Below, piece after piece: positions 1 through 11,800 of a DNA stretch of 64,000 nucleotides. The notes beneath the pieces are model-generated. The model had not been told where the DNA came from. It saw nothing but the letters and a program-made list of their open reading frames with translations, and ran no database searches. The translations under genes and the position numbers were made by a program. Source of the DNA: Brachypodium distachyon (taxonomy: Eukaryota > Streptophyta > Magnoliopsida > Poales > Poaceae); NCBI RefSeq assembly GCF_000005505.3, contig NC_016132.3, positions 47,134,914 through 47,198,913 of the forward strand, written 5' to 3'. Positions within the stretch are counted from its first letter, which is position 1. Each line of letters begins with the position of its first letter.

Positions 1-3000
1 AAGGAGCAGAAGAATTATATGAGAGAAAGGATTTTGCAGAAGCCAGTGAACCAATGCCAAGATTGCTGGTTTCTACTCTCAACCCAGGAATACAACAAGG
101 TTTTTTGCTACATGGACGTGCCTCGGTGTCAGCAATTTGAGAGCAATGAGTTCCATTAGTACCACGCAGACATTCTGCATCACTTCCTCGCTTGCCTGGC
201 CTAGGACCATTTTCGTTTTGCAGATGCAGAGGAACCACTGCATTGCTACGTGAAGCACATGGACAGAATGATTGGCATTTTTTCAGCTCATCTACATCAT
301 CCAACAGGCATCTTGCCGCCCCTGAAGTTAAGCATATATATTCTCCCGAATTGGATTTGTCCTCTGAGCGAGCTTTGCACGCCCAACCAGAGAAAAGAGT
401 GACCAGTGCCATCTCAGATGATGGTGCTGTTTCATGTGCATGTTTTATCAAACATTGAGCTCCACCATAGCTAAGTAATGTATAGAGACAATAACATAGA
501 AAATCAGAGTAAAGAGAAAACCTGCTAAGCGCATATTCTGAAGAAAAGAAGATGCCTCCGCATCGCTCAGTTTTGACACCAGCCATGGTAAAACACGTTC
601 CAATAACTTCAATGGCATGACACATAAACTTCTGTATAGAAGTTCCCTTTGCTTCTCAGGAGAGAAAAGAACCCTAGCTTGGGGAAGCACCTAGGTAAGT
701 TAAACCAACGATGAAACTCTGAACAGATCAATAAAGCAATAGTACCAGCAGTCCAGTAGCATCTTTACTAAGTACTAACCTTGGTTTCTTCATTACTGAA
801 GTGCTTCTCAATTGCCTCCATTATCTGATCAGCATGTGAACACAGTTCGGAGTAAAACTCTACTGCAGTTGCTTTTGCTCCTGCCTTTTGGATTTGCTGA
901 ATTAAGCATCTAAAATTGTTAAATCGGCGTTCTTCTTCAGCATGCTCCAGCACGAAGGAAAGCTCACTATTGACTGCAGGAAATACAACCTGATCCTCGG
1001 CGATACTGTACAAAATAGTAAAAAAATGTAAGGGTTAAATTAAAGAAGGTATGTGGTCTACTCCAAGAACATCCTGTTTTTCCAAGTGAAAACCATTAAA
1101 AAAACGTGCCATGCAAAAACATGTTTCAATACACAGCGAGGTATGACTAGTACATGTACACAATAAATTCCCATATGTACAACTCAATAATAACACATAT
1201 GTACATAACTCCTCTCAATTAAACTGCTCCTAAACTTAGCGAGATTCAGCATGTTTGGTGTGGTATTACTGCTTGCTCAAGCATATGTAAGCAAGGATTA
1301 CTTGGGTGGAAAATAAATATCATGTGGCGCCGCCCTCTAAGCATCCCGAGCGGCGCCTGCGGCCAACTCACGCGTGCAGCCTGCTTCCATGTGCAGCCTG
1401 CTTCTCCCACGTGCAGCACCCTCCCATGCCAGGCCCATCCCAGCGCTGCGCGCCAAGCCCATCCCAGCAGCTAGCAGCGCAGTGTGTCCAGCCCAGCAAC
1501 GGGATTTGTTGCACCTGGCTCACGTAAGTTTAGGCCTTCGGTCCATCTCGTTTTAGCATTTCATTATTTTCCTCTTCTAAATTACATTTGTGGCAATTAG
1601 GTAATACACGAAATAGCAACTACGACCAAGCAACATGGCAACCAGTAACTAGATGGTAAACAACATGTCAGCTAGTAGTGCACGATATGTCACCTATAAC
1701 CAAACAACACGACAATCAGAACTATACAACATGGCGGCTAAGTAGTGCACGACATGGCACCTACGACCAAACAAGAAACAACTTGGCAACTAGCAGTGCA
1801 CGACATGACACCTAGGTAGTGCATGACTAGGGCCAAACAGCATGGCAACTACGTAGTACACCACATAGCAACTAATAGTGCATGACATGGCGCAATTGGA
1901 CCAAAACAACCATGTGTAGAGATCAACAAAGCATCTTAATATGTGTAGAGATCGTTAAAATCGTGTGAACTAGTAGTTATAATGAGATATAATTTTCCAT
2001 CTTATGTAGCACACGTAGTAAACGTACGCTGAAGCATTGTATTGAATGCATCATCGCAGTGCATCAAACATATGCTCGATTGCTAACCTTGACAAATTAC
2101 CAGATGAGACATAGTACTTCGAGAAATTATGACAAAAACTTGGTGTGCACAAGGAAAATCAATTGGCCATTCACAGAGCGTCGTGAAGGGATAGATGGCT
2201 TCTGCCCTTTGCGTTGTTGATGCCACCATCCCTCCCAAGCCTACTCGCTTGCCGTGAAGGCCTGCTACTGCGCCACTGGCCTCGCCGTCTACATGTTCAA
2301 CCATTGCTCTCCGGGGGGCGCACAGTGCGTGGTGTCAGCAGCAGCGCTGGAGCTCCGTCTTCCCGCGCCATTGGTCGCGCCGGCCATGGCCGTGTAAGGC
2401 CATGCGTATGTCACCGAGAAGCACGAACGTTGGGGGTACTGCAGCGGTCGACGGTGCTCCTCACGGCCACTGGTGTGCAGCGGGCTGCCCTGTCCCATCC
2501 TCTTCCTGCTCAGCCAGTCGCCGGAAAATCGTGGGGAGAGGGATGGAAGGAGAGGCGTGGCTCTATCCCTTGCAGGTTGAGCCGATGCCTGCGGCTTGCG
2601 ACTGAGAGAGGGATGGAGGGAGAGGCGTGGCTCAGTCCTGTGCAGGTTGTGGCGGCACGGCAGCTGGTGGCTTGGTCGGGGGCGCATCCCAAAAGAAAAA
2701 ACGCACCGCAGAGCATTCCACGAAGAAACGCACGGACAGAGAAGGGCCGAGCAAATCTCACGCGTTCAGGAGAGATACAAGCACACCGCCGGTTTAGACA
2801 AAAGACAACACGTGTGCCATTTAGACTTTTCCATTTGCTAATAAAGAAGAAAAGATATAAGTTTGTTCCCAGCAATAAGAAACATCACGTTTAGACATTC
2901 ATTAGTTATTCCGATGTATAAAATCATATGCTAGCTATGGCGACTACGAATTACTTGCCACTAGTGCTTATGCTGCAAATGCTGGGATCTGGTTATTTAA

Positions 3001-6000
3001 GATAATCCGGACTAGATATAGTAAATTATCTACTTTACAAACCTACAGCCCTTAGAAAAAGCCAGCAGATAGACACTAATATATGCAGAAATAGTAAAAT
3101 AAACTTGCAATCCAAAAGCCACCAGCTCATCACAATGTCAAACAGTGCATAAGCCACCTAATAATTGTCCATGAAAGAACCGGGATATGTTGAACAAGTT
3201 ATACAATATGTTACAGTGTAAATCCGTAATGAGTGATGGCATACTAAATGTCAATGTGCAAAAAAAAACTGTATTAAAATACAGTCAATCATATTTACCA
3301 TAGCTGCACAACAAGATGATAAAAAAAGATGAATGAGTGAAGATTTAAAGCTACATGCCTGTGGAATATGCACACATCTGCAATAAACTGAAGTCTCGCA
3401 TTGAAGGCTGATATATCAGCAAAATCTCCAGACTGCCGCATCCTTCTTGTCTCCTCTGCTATATCAGTCAATTCTTTACGAATAGCGTTATGCCAATATA
3501 GAATCTCATCTATGGGATGCCTGTCAGCTTGATTATCATTAGATTCTTCATACTCTCTGTTCCCAACATTAGACTCTTCATGTGCATAAATAAGTTTCTT
3601 CCCTTGGTCAACTGAGGACGCATCATTGCAACTATGACTTCTTTCTGAAATAGCATTGACAGAACTCGGCAGCATTACTCTTGTTGATTTCCCTTCGATC
3701 CAAGTGAATACAACCTTCACATATTTAAAACTAAAATTAGCACGACGCCAAGCAATTTAATGCCAGGAATTGTAAATAGGTGCAACTGTGAAGACCTGCT
3801 GAAGAAGTTTCTCTTCAGGTACTATTTTACATAAGCAATTGCGAATATCTTCATGTTCATCAGAAGAAACAGAAGCTGAAAGCCACGGAAGGAACTCTGC
3901 CAGCATATTTACAGGAATGTTGCATAAGAATTGCCACACTAAATCAGATTGCTCTTCGTATGAAAATTTCTTGGTAAGCAACGGGAAGACCTAAAACAAA
4001 TTCAGATGATCAGCAATCAATACGTATGAAATATGATCAGCCACCAACACTAAATGTTTCGTTAGTTATGATTTTAGAATGCAGATATCAGTATATCTCA
4101 GTAGATACATGATCATTCAAAGCACATAATCTGAAGAAAAAATCTGCCGCGTCTAAATTTCCAGAGGCAGATTCTAGTTCATGCAAGTTAATATTGCAAT
4201 CCACTTATTTGCCAAGACTGCTAAAAAAAACACTAATCAAAGCTTCTAAGAAATAATGAGAGGCCTAGTGTAACAGCAAAGGATACAAGAACTGACCAAC
4301 CAATTTATCTAATGAGGATCCACAGATTAAGGTAAATACTTATAATGAGAATATGCAGTCCAGTGTTTCCAAAAGGAAGAAGAGTACACAGTTCAGGTCT
4401 CCAGGATGACTGCATGACACTGAGAACTGTGTGTTCCTTAAACTAGAATATAAAAACTGGCACGAGCCAACCCAAGGTCGTGATCGAGAAAACAAAGATA
4501 TAGTAGCAACTAGAAGACCACATTTTTCCCACTACCATAGTTTCTCAGCTTCCACCTATCATTATTGATATCAAGATTACAACAGGAACGTGTACCATAA
4601 AATCTCTCAAAATACTTGAGTATAAATAGAAATCGAGAAAACAAAAATAGAGTAGCAACTAGAAGACCACATTTTTCCCACTACCATAGTTTCTCAGCTT
4701 CCTCCTATCATTATTAATATCAAGATTACAACAGGAAAGTATACCATAAAATCTCTCAAAATACTCGAGTATAAATTTACCAGATTGATTTGGCATGCTA
4801 TAGTTGTTAGCACCCTAGTAAAGGAGACCCTGAGTATTCAAATGTTACTAAAAGAGCGAGATAGATGGACATCCTAGTATTTAGATGTTTTGCTAAGGAC
4901 TTCTCAACAGAATTAGAACAAGAAAACACCTTCATAAGAAGCTACTAAGATAATGGGCACGCGTTAAGAACCACTCCCTCCTTTCCAAAATATAATGTGC
5001 TTTGTTTTGTTAAGACAAGAGTTTGACCAAAATTACTAAATTAGTATGTAGTTCATATGACATAAAATTGTTGTCATTAGAATTTAGATTTGTATTCAAA
5101 AGTACTTGCCTGTAATTATGATTCTGTAACACATAAATCATATATCAATGGTTAAATGTTTGTCAAAGGCTTGTCTTAACAAAACAAATTACACCCTACA
5201 TTTTGGAACAGAGGGAGTACTTCTCTCATTATCTGTGGTGATTTTCATAGAATCCACGTATCTTAGAGATTAAAATTGCTTCAGACAGAAGAGCCTGAGG
5301 AGCATACTGTTTTCCATAACTAGTCGGATGTGATGTGAAGTAATTAAATATGATAAGATCCCATTTGAAAGAGGAGAATTGTACTGACCTGTTCTTCTTC
5401 CTTGGACATATGCTGGGTGAGGCAAGTTTGTATGGCTCCTGTACAGGATGCAAGTTCCCTCCGAAGACCATCATCATTTTGTATGTCCATTTGTAATAAA
5501 GCAAGTAGTTGGGTAAAGAGGTCATTCTCCCCTTTATGCTCCAGAGAATAGGTCCCTGCAACATTCTTGACTCGAATATCAAGTGCTGGAAAGATAACCT
5601 GCGGTTGTCAAAATAAAACATATGAGCATTTTTGTAAATAAATAAAAAATCTAGGATATGAAGAATTCAAATCAATTGGCGTAATCTCTAAATAGCAAAG
5701 GGTCAACAATAAAGCATTAGAAAGATAAAATGCAAAGAAAATTAAACAAGCCATTACCACAGTTCTTCCCTGTGAAGAAAATGGTTAAGCAAAAGCAATA
5801 ATGTTTTTGTGCTTCAACACAGAAGCTCTACTTTGGCAGCAATAAGGGGAATAGAAGATCGAAGTACATTTACTGTCATCTAGTCCCGCAGTGGAAGTTT
5901 ATCCTATTCTGCAGCAGAATAAGTTCCTAACATTGTCGCAACGGAATAGCTAGGCGCACGACACTTGAAGTCCGATTCTGGCGCGATGGAACTCCAAGCC

Positions 6001-6970
6001 ATCCAGATTAAAAGAATGAGGCAATCCAATGGTGCAAGTGGTTTGTCGTATGAAGATAGTATGAAAATTGCCGTACACTTGGCATCGCTCTTTACTTAAG
6101 GGTTCTGACCTCCATTAGCTCCTGACTCTTAAAAGGTTGAAACTAAGACAGATCAATCCTCCCCAATTTAATATGTGATTACGGTGGAAGTTTTTGTGTG
6201 CTCCAATCGAAGTGGCACATCAGCGTTAACCTAGAAGAAAGACAAACAATGGGATATATGATGATGTCGATATCAAAATTTCCATTGTGGTCTCAATTAA
6301 ACAGGGGCTTTTGTATCACAGCTTGCACAACTCAACCATCATCTCCTTATGTCAGCATCAGGAGCCAGAAGGCAAAAAAAGTGTGACTAACTGTTCATGC
6401 GAACATGGCTGATTCAGCCAACCAATCTCATACTATCCACTGTAGCATAAAAAGCTAAGAAGATTCAACACCATGGTACGGAGTTTACCGGATTCAGATC
6501 CTAACAGTGTTCGACCCACTCAATCCCAACCACGCCAGTTCGTCCAAACTGAAGTGAACAATTCCGCAACCCTAAACCCAAAACAGAACTGAAATTCCGA
6601 CGCCCCCACGCATCCCCTTACCCAAATCGACAACAGCTAAACAGGGGGAAAACGAAATGGCTCAAACAAAACGGAGCTCTGCAGAGGGCAGCAGCCCTAC
6701 CGCGTCCTCGGCGTCGCAGTGGTGCTTGTAGATGTTGACAAAGAAGCGGCAGCGCTCGGCAAGTGCCTCCACGTCGCCGGCGCGCTCGGTCGCGAGGCGC
6801 ACGGCGGCACCGTGCAGCCCCTCGAGCTCGGCGCGGATCGCCTTGTGGAAGTAGAGGAATATCAGCATCGGCGCCTCGGCCGCCGACCCCGCCGCCGCCG
6901 GCGGGGAGGGCGACCGCGGCATCACCGCGGCCAGCGACCCCTCGCCGGCCATGGGCGTGGGTGTCGCCAT
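1..6970 (-). CDS. HRZ1: HRZ1/BRUTUS-type hemerythrin RING E3 ligase, N-terminal part (gene continues past the left edge)
   Basis: Seven exons read on the minus strand: 6970-6701, 5598-5389, 3990-3796, 3714-3359, 1005-780, 690-522 and 426-1. All join in frame, giving about 617 residues before the window ends. The start is chosen because the [11 protein letters not shown] opening and the following hemerythrin helix (FHKAIRAEL, then HHCDAED) match grass HRZ proteins as I remember them. Exons 1-3 hold the first hemerythrin domain, with EHKG and [10 protein letters not shown] iron-ligand helices. Exons 4-6 hold the second ([30 protein letters not shown]). The third hemerythrin domain and the CHY, CTCHY and RING zinc fingers would lie left of position 1. 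The family is known as iron-binding ubiquitin ligases that restrain the iron-deficiency response in rice (HRZ) and Arabidopsis (BTS). The exon 4-5 junction uses a GC donor at 3358. Intron 4 (1006-3358) and intron 2 (3991-5388) are swollen by repeats. Confidence 0.93.
1250..2900. other. repeat-derived insertion in HRZ1 intron 4
   Basis: This part of intron 4 differs sharply from the AT-rich DNA around it. It has a GC-rich block at about 2210-2700 and a short-motif repeat block before it. Within the GC-rich part, a phrase containing GGAGAGGCGTGGCTC recurs around 2545 and 2617, so it is internally duplicated. Open frames here (for example 2214-2894 plus and 2289-2687 minus) overlap each other, show no domain, and are treated as noise. 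It looks like an old transposon or gene-fragment insertion, but I see no terminal repeats that would name it. Confidence 0.4.
1610..1910. repeat. degenerate short tandem array in intron 4
   Basis: Phrases of the type ACATGGCAACTA, AGTAGTGCACGACATG and CACCTACGACCAAAC recur about six times with a spacing of roughly 45-60 bases. The units are strongly diverged from each other. This is a decayed minisatellite-like array or the subterminal repeat block of a larger transposon. Confidence 0.6.
4483..4779. repeat. two-copy tandem duplication, about 149 bp unit, in HRZ1 intron 2
   Basis: Two adjacent copies start with ATCGAGAAAACAAA at 4483 and 4632. Both run through AGCAACTAGAAGACCACA to AATCTCTCAAAATACT. 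They differ at only a handful of positions, so the duplication is fairly recent. It is non-coding and lies within the intron. Confidence 0.85.
4973..5219. mobile_element. Stowaway-like MITE in HRZ1 intron 2
   Basis: The ends are inverted repeats of the CTCCCTCC type (ACTCCCTCCTTTCC on the left, GGAACAGAGGGAGTA on the right). The subterminal parts also mirror each other (TTTGTTTTGTTAAGACAAG against CTTGTCTTAACAAAACAAA). The length, about 247 bp, is normal for a Stowaway element. The copy at 47432-47676 belongs to the same family. Confidence 0.85.
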
Positions 6971-7300
6971 CCGCTGCCTCCGTCGAGGCCGACGACTATG
7001 CCACGGCTCTGCGCGCGCGCGCCTAGGGTGTTCGCTTCGGTTGGCTTCGTCTCAGCCTGTGGAGAGGGAAGAGGAATGGATTTGGCGTCGCGTTGGCTTT
7101 TGCGGGGGTCTCTCTCTTTCCCTCGCCGTGCCGAATTGGGTTTTTTTTTCCTCCGTTTTGTCGTCTGTGGTTATTTTTCTGCCGAGGAGAAGACTAGGTT
7201 GAGGAAAGGCTGCTCTTGTTGTATTAGTACGGGTTCTTTTTTCTGTTTCTAAGACAAAGTACGGAGTAGTTGTCTCTATTTGTATTGAATATTTTTTCGT

Positions 7301-7502
7301 GTTTGGTTTAGAACTCCTAGTAGTATAGAAATAGTATAAAATAAATTCTGGATTAATTTTATTTTCCCGTGTTTGGTTTAGGACTCCTAGTAGTATAAAA
7401 ATAGTATAAAATAAATTCTGGATTAATTTTATTTTCCCGTGTTTGGTTTAGGACTCCTAGTAGTATAAAAATAGTATAAAATAAATTCTGGATTAATTTT
7501 AT
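7301..7502. repeat. 70-bp tandem repeat, nearly three units, upstream of HRZ1
   Basis: Units start at 7301, 7371 and 7441, each opening with GTTTGGTTTA and running through AAATAGTATAAAATAAATTC to TTTTCCCGT. The second and third units are identical as far as I can read. The first differs at two bases, and the third stops before the last 8 bases. The array begins about 330 bp upstream of the HRZ1 start codon, in what is probably its promoter. Confidence 0.95.
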
Positions 7503-7779
7503 GGTCATAGATTTGTGCTCTTTGTCCCAAACGAAATGAACACCGAAGAATACAATTGTGGTTTAGTATAGACTATGGAGTACAAACTAAGGTTATATCT
7601 CTGAACTACCGTAAGACACTAGTGTACTAATGATTTTGCATTTTAATGCATTAGTGTTTCTTATTAGCTTACTTCATGGAGCCGAGTGGTTTCAAAACCG
7701 TTGTGATGTTTATTGGGAATCTCGAAGGACATGGTAGAATGCAAAACGGGATCCTACAAATGGCCTATTTTTAATTTCA
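7503..7779. other. intergenic, nothing recognised
   Basis: AT-rich sequence between the 70-bp repeat and the LINE-like fragment. I see no coding region, RNA gene or clear inverted repeat. Confidence 0.5.
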
Positions 7780-8343
7780 ATTGTTGGAGGCGTTGTTTTT
7801 GGAGGGTAAACCCTTAGCTGGAGCGTGTTCCTGCGACATACGCCTTGGCTTTAGTGGCCGGGTCTTGGGCATGTTGACATCGTGACAGTGCGCGACCTTG
7901 GATGGAAAGGGTAGTGGCTAGCGGAGGGTTCAGTGCCGCGGCATCTTGGTCTCATGGGTGCACTCGATGGGTATCGACCAGCGGTTGGGGATGTTTGTTA
8001 CGACCAACAGGGAGCAGTGAGCTATGGTGGCGCAATGTTCGGGATGAGCGCGGCGATCGGCGGCCCGAGGCTTCTGCAGCTGACGAGATGCCTCATGGGC
8101 TTGTCTTCGAGTTCTGCGAGGCCGACGGGCCGCGGCGTCTTCTTCACTATCATGTACTTTTGTGTTTTTGGCATTTAGACATGTGGTTGTTTGGCGGCGT
8201 TGGTTGTAGTGAGAGCTTTGTAGCTGTTGGTCGTGTTCTTGTTTTGAGTTTTCGGTTCTGTTGGCCTATTATTGGGTTTGTAAATACATTCTTTCTATCA
8301 ATGCATCGATATGCAAGTTTTGCGTTTTCTCGGAAAAAAAAGT
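7780..8343 (+). mobile_element. 5'-truncated LINE-like 3' end
   Basis: The segment has the G- and T-rich style of grass LINE 3' untranslated regions. It ends with TTCTATCAATGCATCGATAT, then GCAAGTTTTGCGTTTTCTCG and an A8 tract at about 8335-8342, which is how grass LINEs typically finish. No reverse transcriptase frame is left. Open frames at 7902-8345 and 7933-8178 fall inside it and are not genes. I could not identify a target-site duplication. Confidence 0.55.
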
Positions 8344-8710
8344 AACACCATCGTTTTCATGAAAATAGATAAATATAAAAAAGAAGAGTGAACCTCTCGG
8401 TTACTCTACTACCCACTTTTTTTTTGACACAATCTTGTAAAAGCTCATCCATTTGGTCAACCGAACAAAAGTTCTCCAGTGCCCAATAACACCGTAGGCA
8501 TATACGGAGTATATAGCACGTCTACATGAACCCAACCAAGCAAGACAGCCACACAAGCCAAAACAAGTACACAGAATTATCTGTGGCATGCATCTTAATG
8601 GAATATATGTCGATTCTTTCAACTTAGTACAATACACATCATTAACTAGCTTAATTTTGCAAGAATATAGCCAACCGTATATAATTCATCCTTAATACAA
8701 GCTCCAGTCT

Positions 8711-8806
8711 CTCCGATCCTAAATTGTTGTCGAAATATTACATGTATCTAAGATGCTTTTTAAGAATAGATATATACATATTTAGACAAATTTGAGTCAA
8801 GAATTT
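8711..8806. mobile_element. one-ended Stowaway-like MITE remnant
   Basis: The left end reads CTCCGATCCTAAATTGTTGT and is followed by CGAAATATTACATGTATCTA. The body ends in CAAATTTGAGTCAAGAATTT, but the right terminal repeat is missing. The same internal phrases occur in the elements at 15885-15999 and 47102-47218. Confidence 0.65.
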
Positions 8807-11800
8807 AGCACAAAAAGCTCTTGTATGCCAATTACTTTTATGAGCAAATGATTTGGCACCATAGACGCAAATATTTTGTTGCATAAACTTGTTTAAATTT
8901 TTTTTAATCAAGATAAAACCTTTAGCTTATATTTTGGGTCCAATGTAACTTATTAACATATACTCCGTAGAAGGTCTTGACTCTTGACCGCATATACATG
9001 CCGGGGAGCAGCAAAGCTCGAATGCTTGATCTGGATGTAAATCCTCTTCCATTGACATCAATATCATCATGACCACATTGAAGAGAAGGAGTAAAAAATA
9101 ATCCTAGCTAGTGGGCAGAGCGGCAGAATGATCTAACTAGACCGTACTGTGTGAGATAATCAGATCTTACACACGCGTTTGTTTTGTTTTGTTTTGCATG
9201 TACGGGTATGATATCAAGCGACAATTTAACTCCTTGATACTAGTACGATCCAAAATTCAATCTTTTACACCCACATAGCCCGAACTAAAATCGTGTGGCA
9301 GATTTATTAGCACGGGCCGGCCGGACGACCGAGTTAATTCATGCACAAGTCATAACTGAACTAATTCGATCCAGAGCACAAAAGGCGATCTTAAGTTTAT
9401 CCGGTCCCTGTCAATCCAGCTCTAGTTAACCTTATCGCCAACCTCCCCCCAGTGTTCAACTACAGCCTTATCGTCAACTTCACCGATCATTTTTGGCACG
9501 GACTCTTGGCAAAAGCAAAGTCCACATTTGTGCAAATGCCAAGGAGAAAAAGGAAAAAAAAACGGGGGGAGCACGATCAGACCACGAGGGGAGTATTAAT
9601 GGAATGCGGTTGCTTCTTCCACCTCTGAAAAGGCGCTTTGGGCTAGCTAGGAAAATGAGTAGGAGTAAATTTAAGTCGTTTGAGGTGGTTGATGCTAGCT
9701 GCGTGCTCGTCACCGGAATGCGGGAACAGTGCACGGTTGATGCGGCGTGTGCTTGCACCCCCGTCACCCCAAATCTTGCCCGTGCTTGCGGTCTTCGAGT
9801 AGTTTAATTATTGGACCGAAGAACGGGTGGACGCGCCGGCCAAAGCCTTGCTGCTTTCGGTACAGGGGAACTTGAGCAGGCATGTCGATTTATAGTATTC
9901 CGATGCGCATCTCGTGTGTTTACACGTTGCCATCATGTGTAAATCTGGGTAGATAGATCCAGAGGATCGAAGAAACAAACGTCATTTTATACGGCGACCT
10001 TTTTTTCATACTTATATAAGTATATATCCATTAGCAGTAGAAATCATATATGCATGCATGCCAACTGGAGTCTGGAGTTGTTTACATGCGGAACCACGAC
10101 GAAGTGCACTCTTCTTCGTTCTTGCTTGATGATCAGCGGCCACTTCGATGTATCTACTAGCACTCTGGCACACGACAGAAGGTAGTAGGATCTGAGTGTG
10201 TCTCTGGATCGATCCTGCTGTCGGATGTGTGCAGGGTAGTGGGAGGCAAAATGCTAGTCTCTGGTCAAACAGAAGTGATCGCCATCAACCAATCCATTAT
10301 ATGCATGGTTACACGGATAACATTAACTTTCCTTTATATCTGCCGTATCCTTTTTTTGCGGGTGATATCTGATGTATCCATATGCATGATCCTATCCTCT
10401 TTCCCTTCTAATCTTAGATCGGGAGAGATATTGTTGATTTTTTTTAGTTGTGTTATATCACTAAAACCACGACAAGTATTTAGGAACGGAGAGAGTATTT
10501 AGAATCATTATTGCAGTCATTGAGCAAGCAATTAGTTGCTCAGCTGCATTGCCCCGTGACACACATCACAATTTAAGTGCATTTAGATAGTTATGCATGC
10601 AAATTAAGGCAGTGAGCACACGATGTTTTTTCCACCCAAGCTCTCCCTCTTATGTAAATTGAGAAGTTGGTTGCCTAGTAAACTGGCATGAAATTGGGCG
10701 AAAAATGAGACAGCAAGGCCGAAGCCTATATATATCTGGCCATCGCCCCGACTTCAACCTATGTGACGCGTCTTGTGCTGCCCTCCGACACCACTTTCCA
10801 AGGTCGTCACCCCGACAATGGCCCCGCTCACCCTCAAGCGTCTGGCGGAGCCAGACTAATGCCTGGGTTGCAATGCATACCCAGACTTCTTGGCTAGCTA
10901 AAACTTCATTACTACTAGTATTTTTTTTCTAGAATAATTACTACTGGTACTCTTATCACTACTTAGTATACATGTGTATGATAGTAGTGTATTAGTATAA
11001 TGTTAGGTGCCCTTTTGAATTCCAACCGCATGACTCACCAACATTTTGTCTCGTATCAACGTGGCTTATATTTAGGACACTGCCTTGCAGATAGGAGTAA
11101 TTAAGTTTCATTATCGGTGAGATTTTGATCATGGTTTTTCATATTCATGTGTCTATCCATTCGATGGTGTGTCTACGTGTAGTGTTACAGTCTAAATATG
11201 AATGCAACTGATGAATTGAGCTGAAACCAAATCTTTACACTTATAAAGATCTGAGTTGGTGGTTGCGAGTTCACTCCAACAATACTACCTCTTAATGGCT
11301 ACAGAGTCATCTAATTGCCACTCATTTTATACGTATCATGATCTTTTGACTATTCTTGATTGGTTTTGATGATTTTCAAGATTAAAAAAATCAAAAATAA
11401 TATTTTGAGATATATCAGAAATTTTAAAAAATATAAGCCACAACCACAGATTCTTAATCTCGTAGCAAAGCACGGACATTTAGCTAGTACGACTAAAATT
11501 GTCAGTCCATCATGTATATGCCTGCCGCCGTCTCCTCGCCTCCGTTGGTACACGTACTCTCTCGTCGACTAGTTTTTTGTCACAGAAAAAAAAGTTTTGC
11601 ATACCCACTTTTGAAATCCTGGCTCCGCTCCTGCCTCAAGCTACAACGCCACACTATCCGGTCCCCCAACAGTCCAAGCGCGGCAATCACTCACATACAA
11701 TGGTTGTCGCCCGGACATCCATGGCTGCCGTGGCGCCGCACCACCGTATAACCAAACTATCAAACTGCCATCTCCGAAACGCGTCAACCGAGTCAACAAC

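Noticed and set aside
2214..2894. 226-residue plus-strand open frame and its minus-strand partners
   Set aside because: Lies inside HRZ1 intron 4 in internally repeated DNA. Low-complexity translation.
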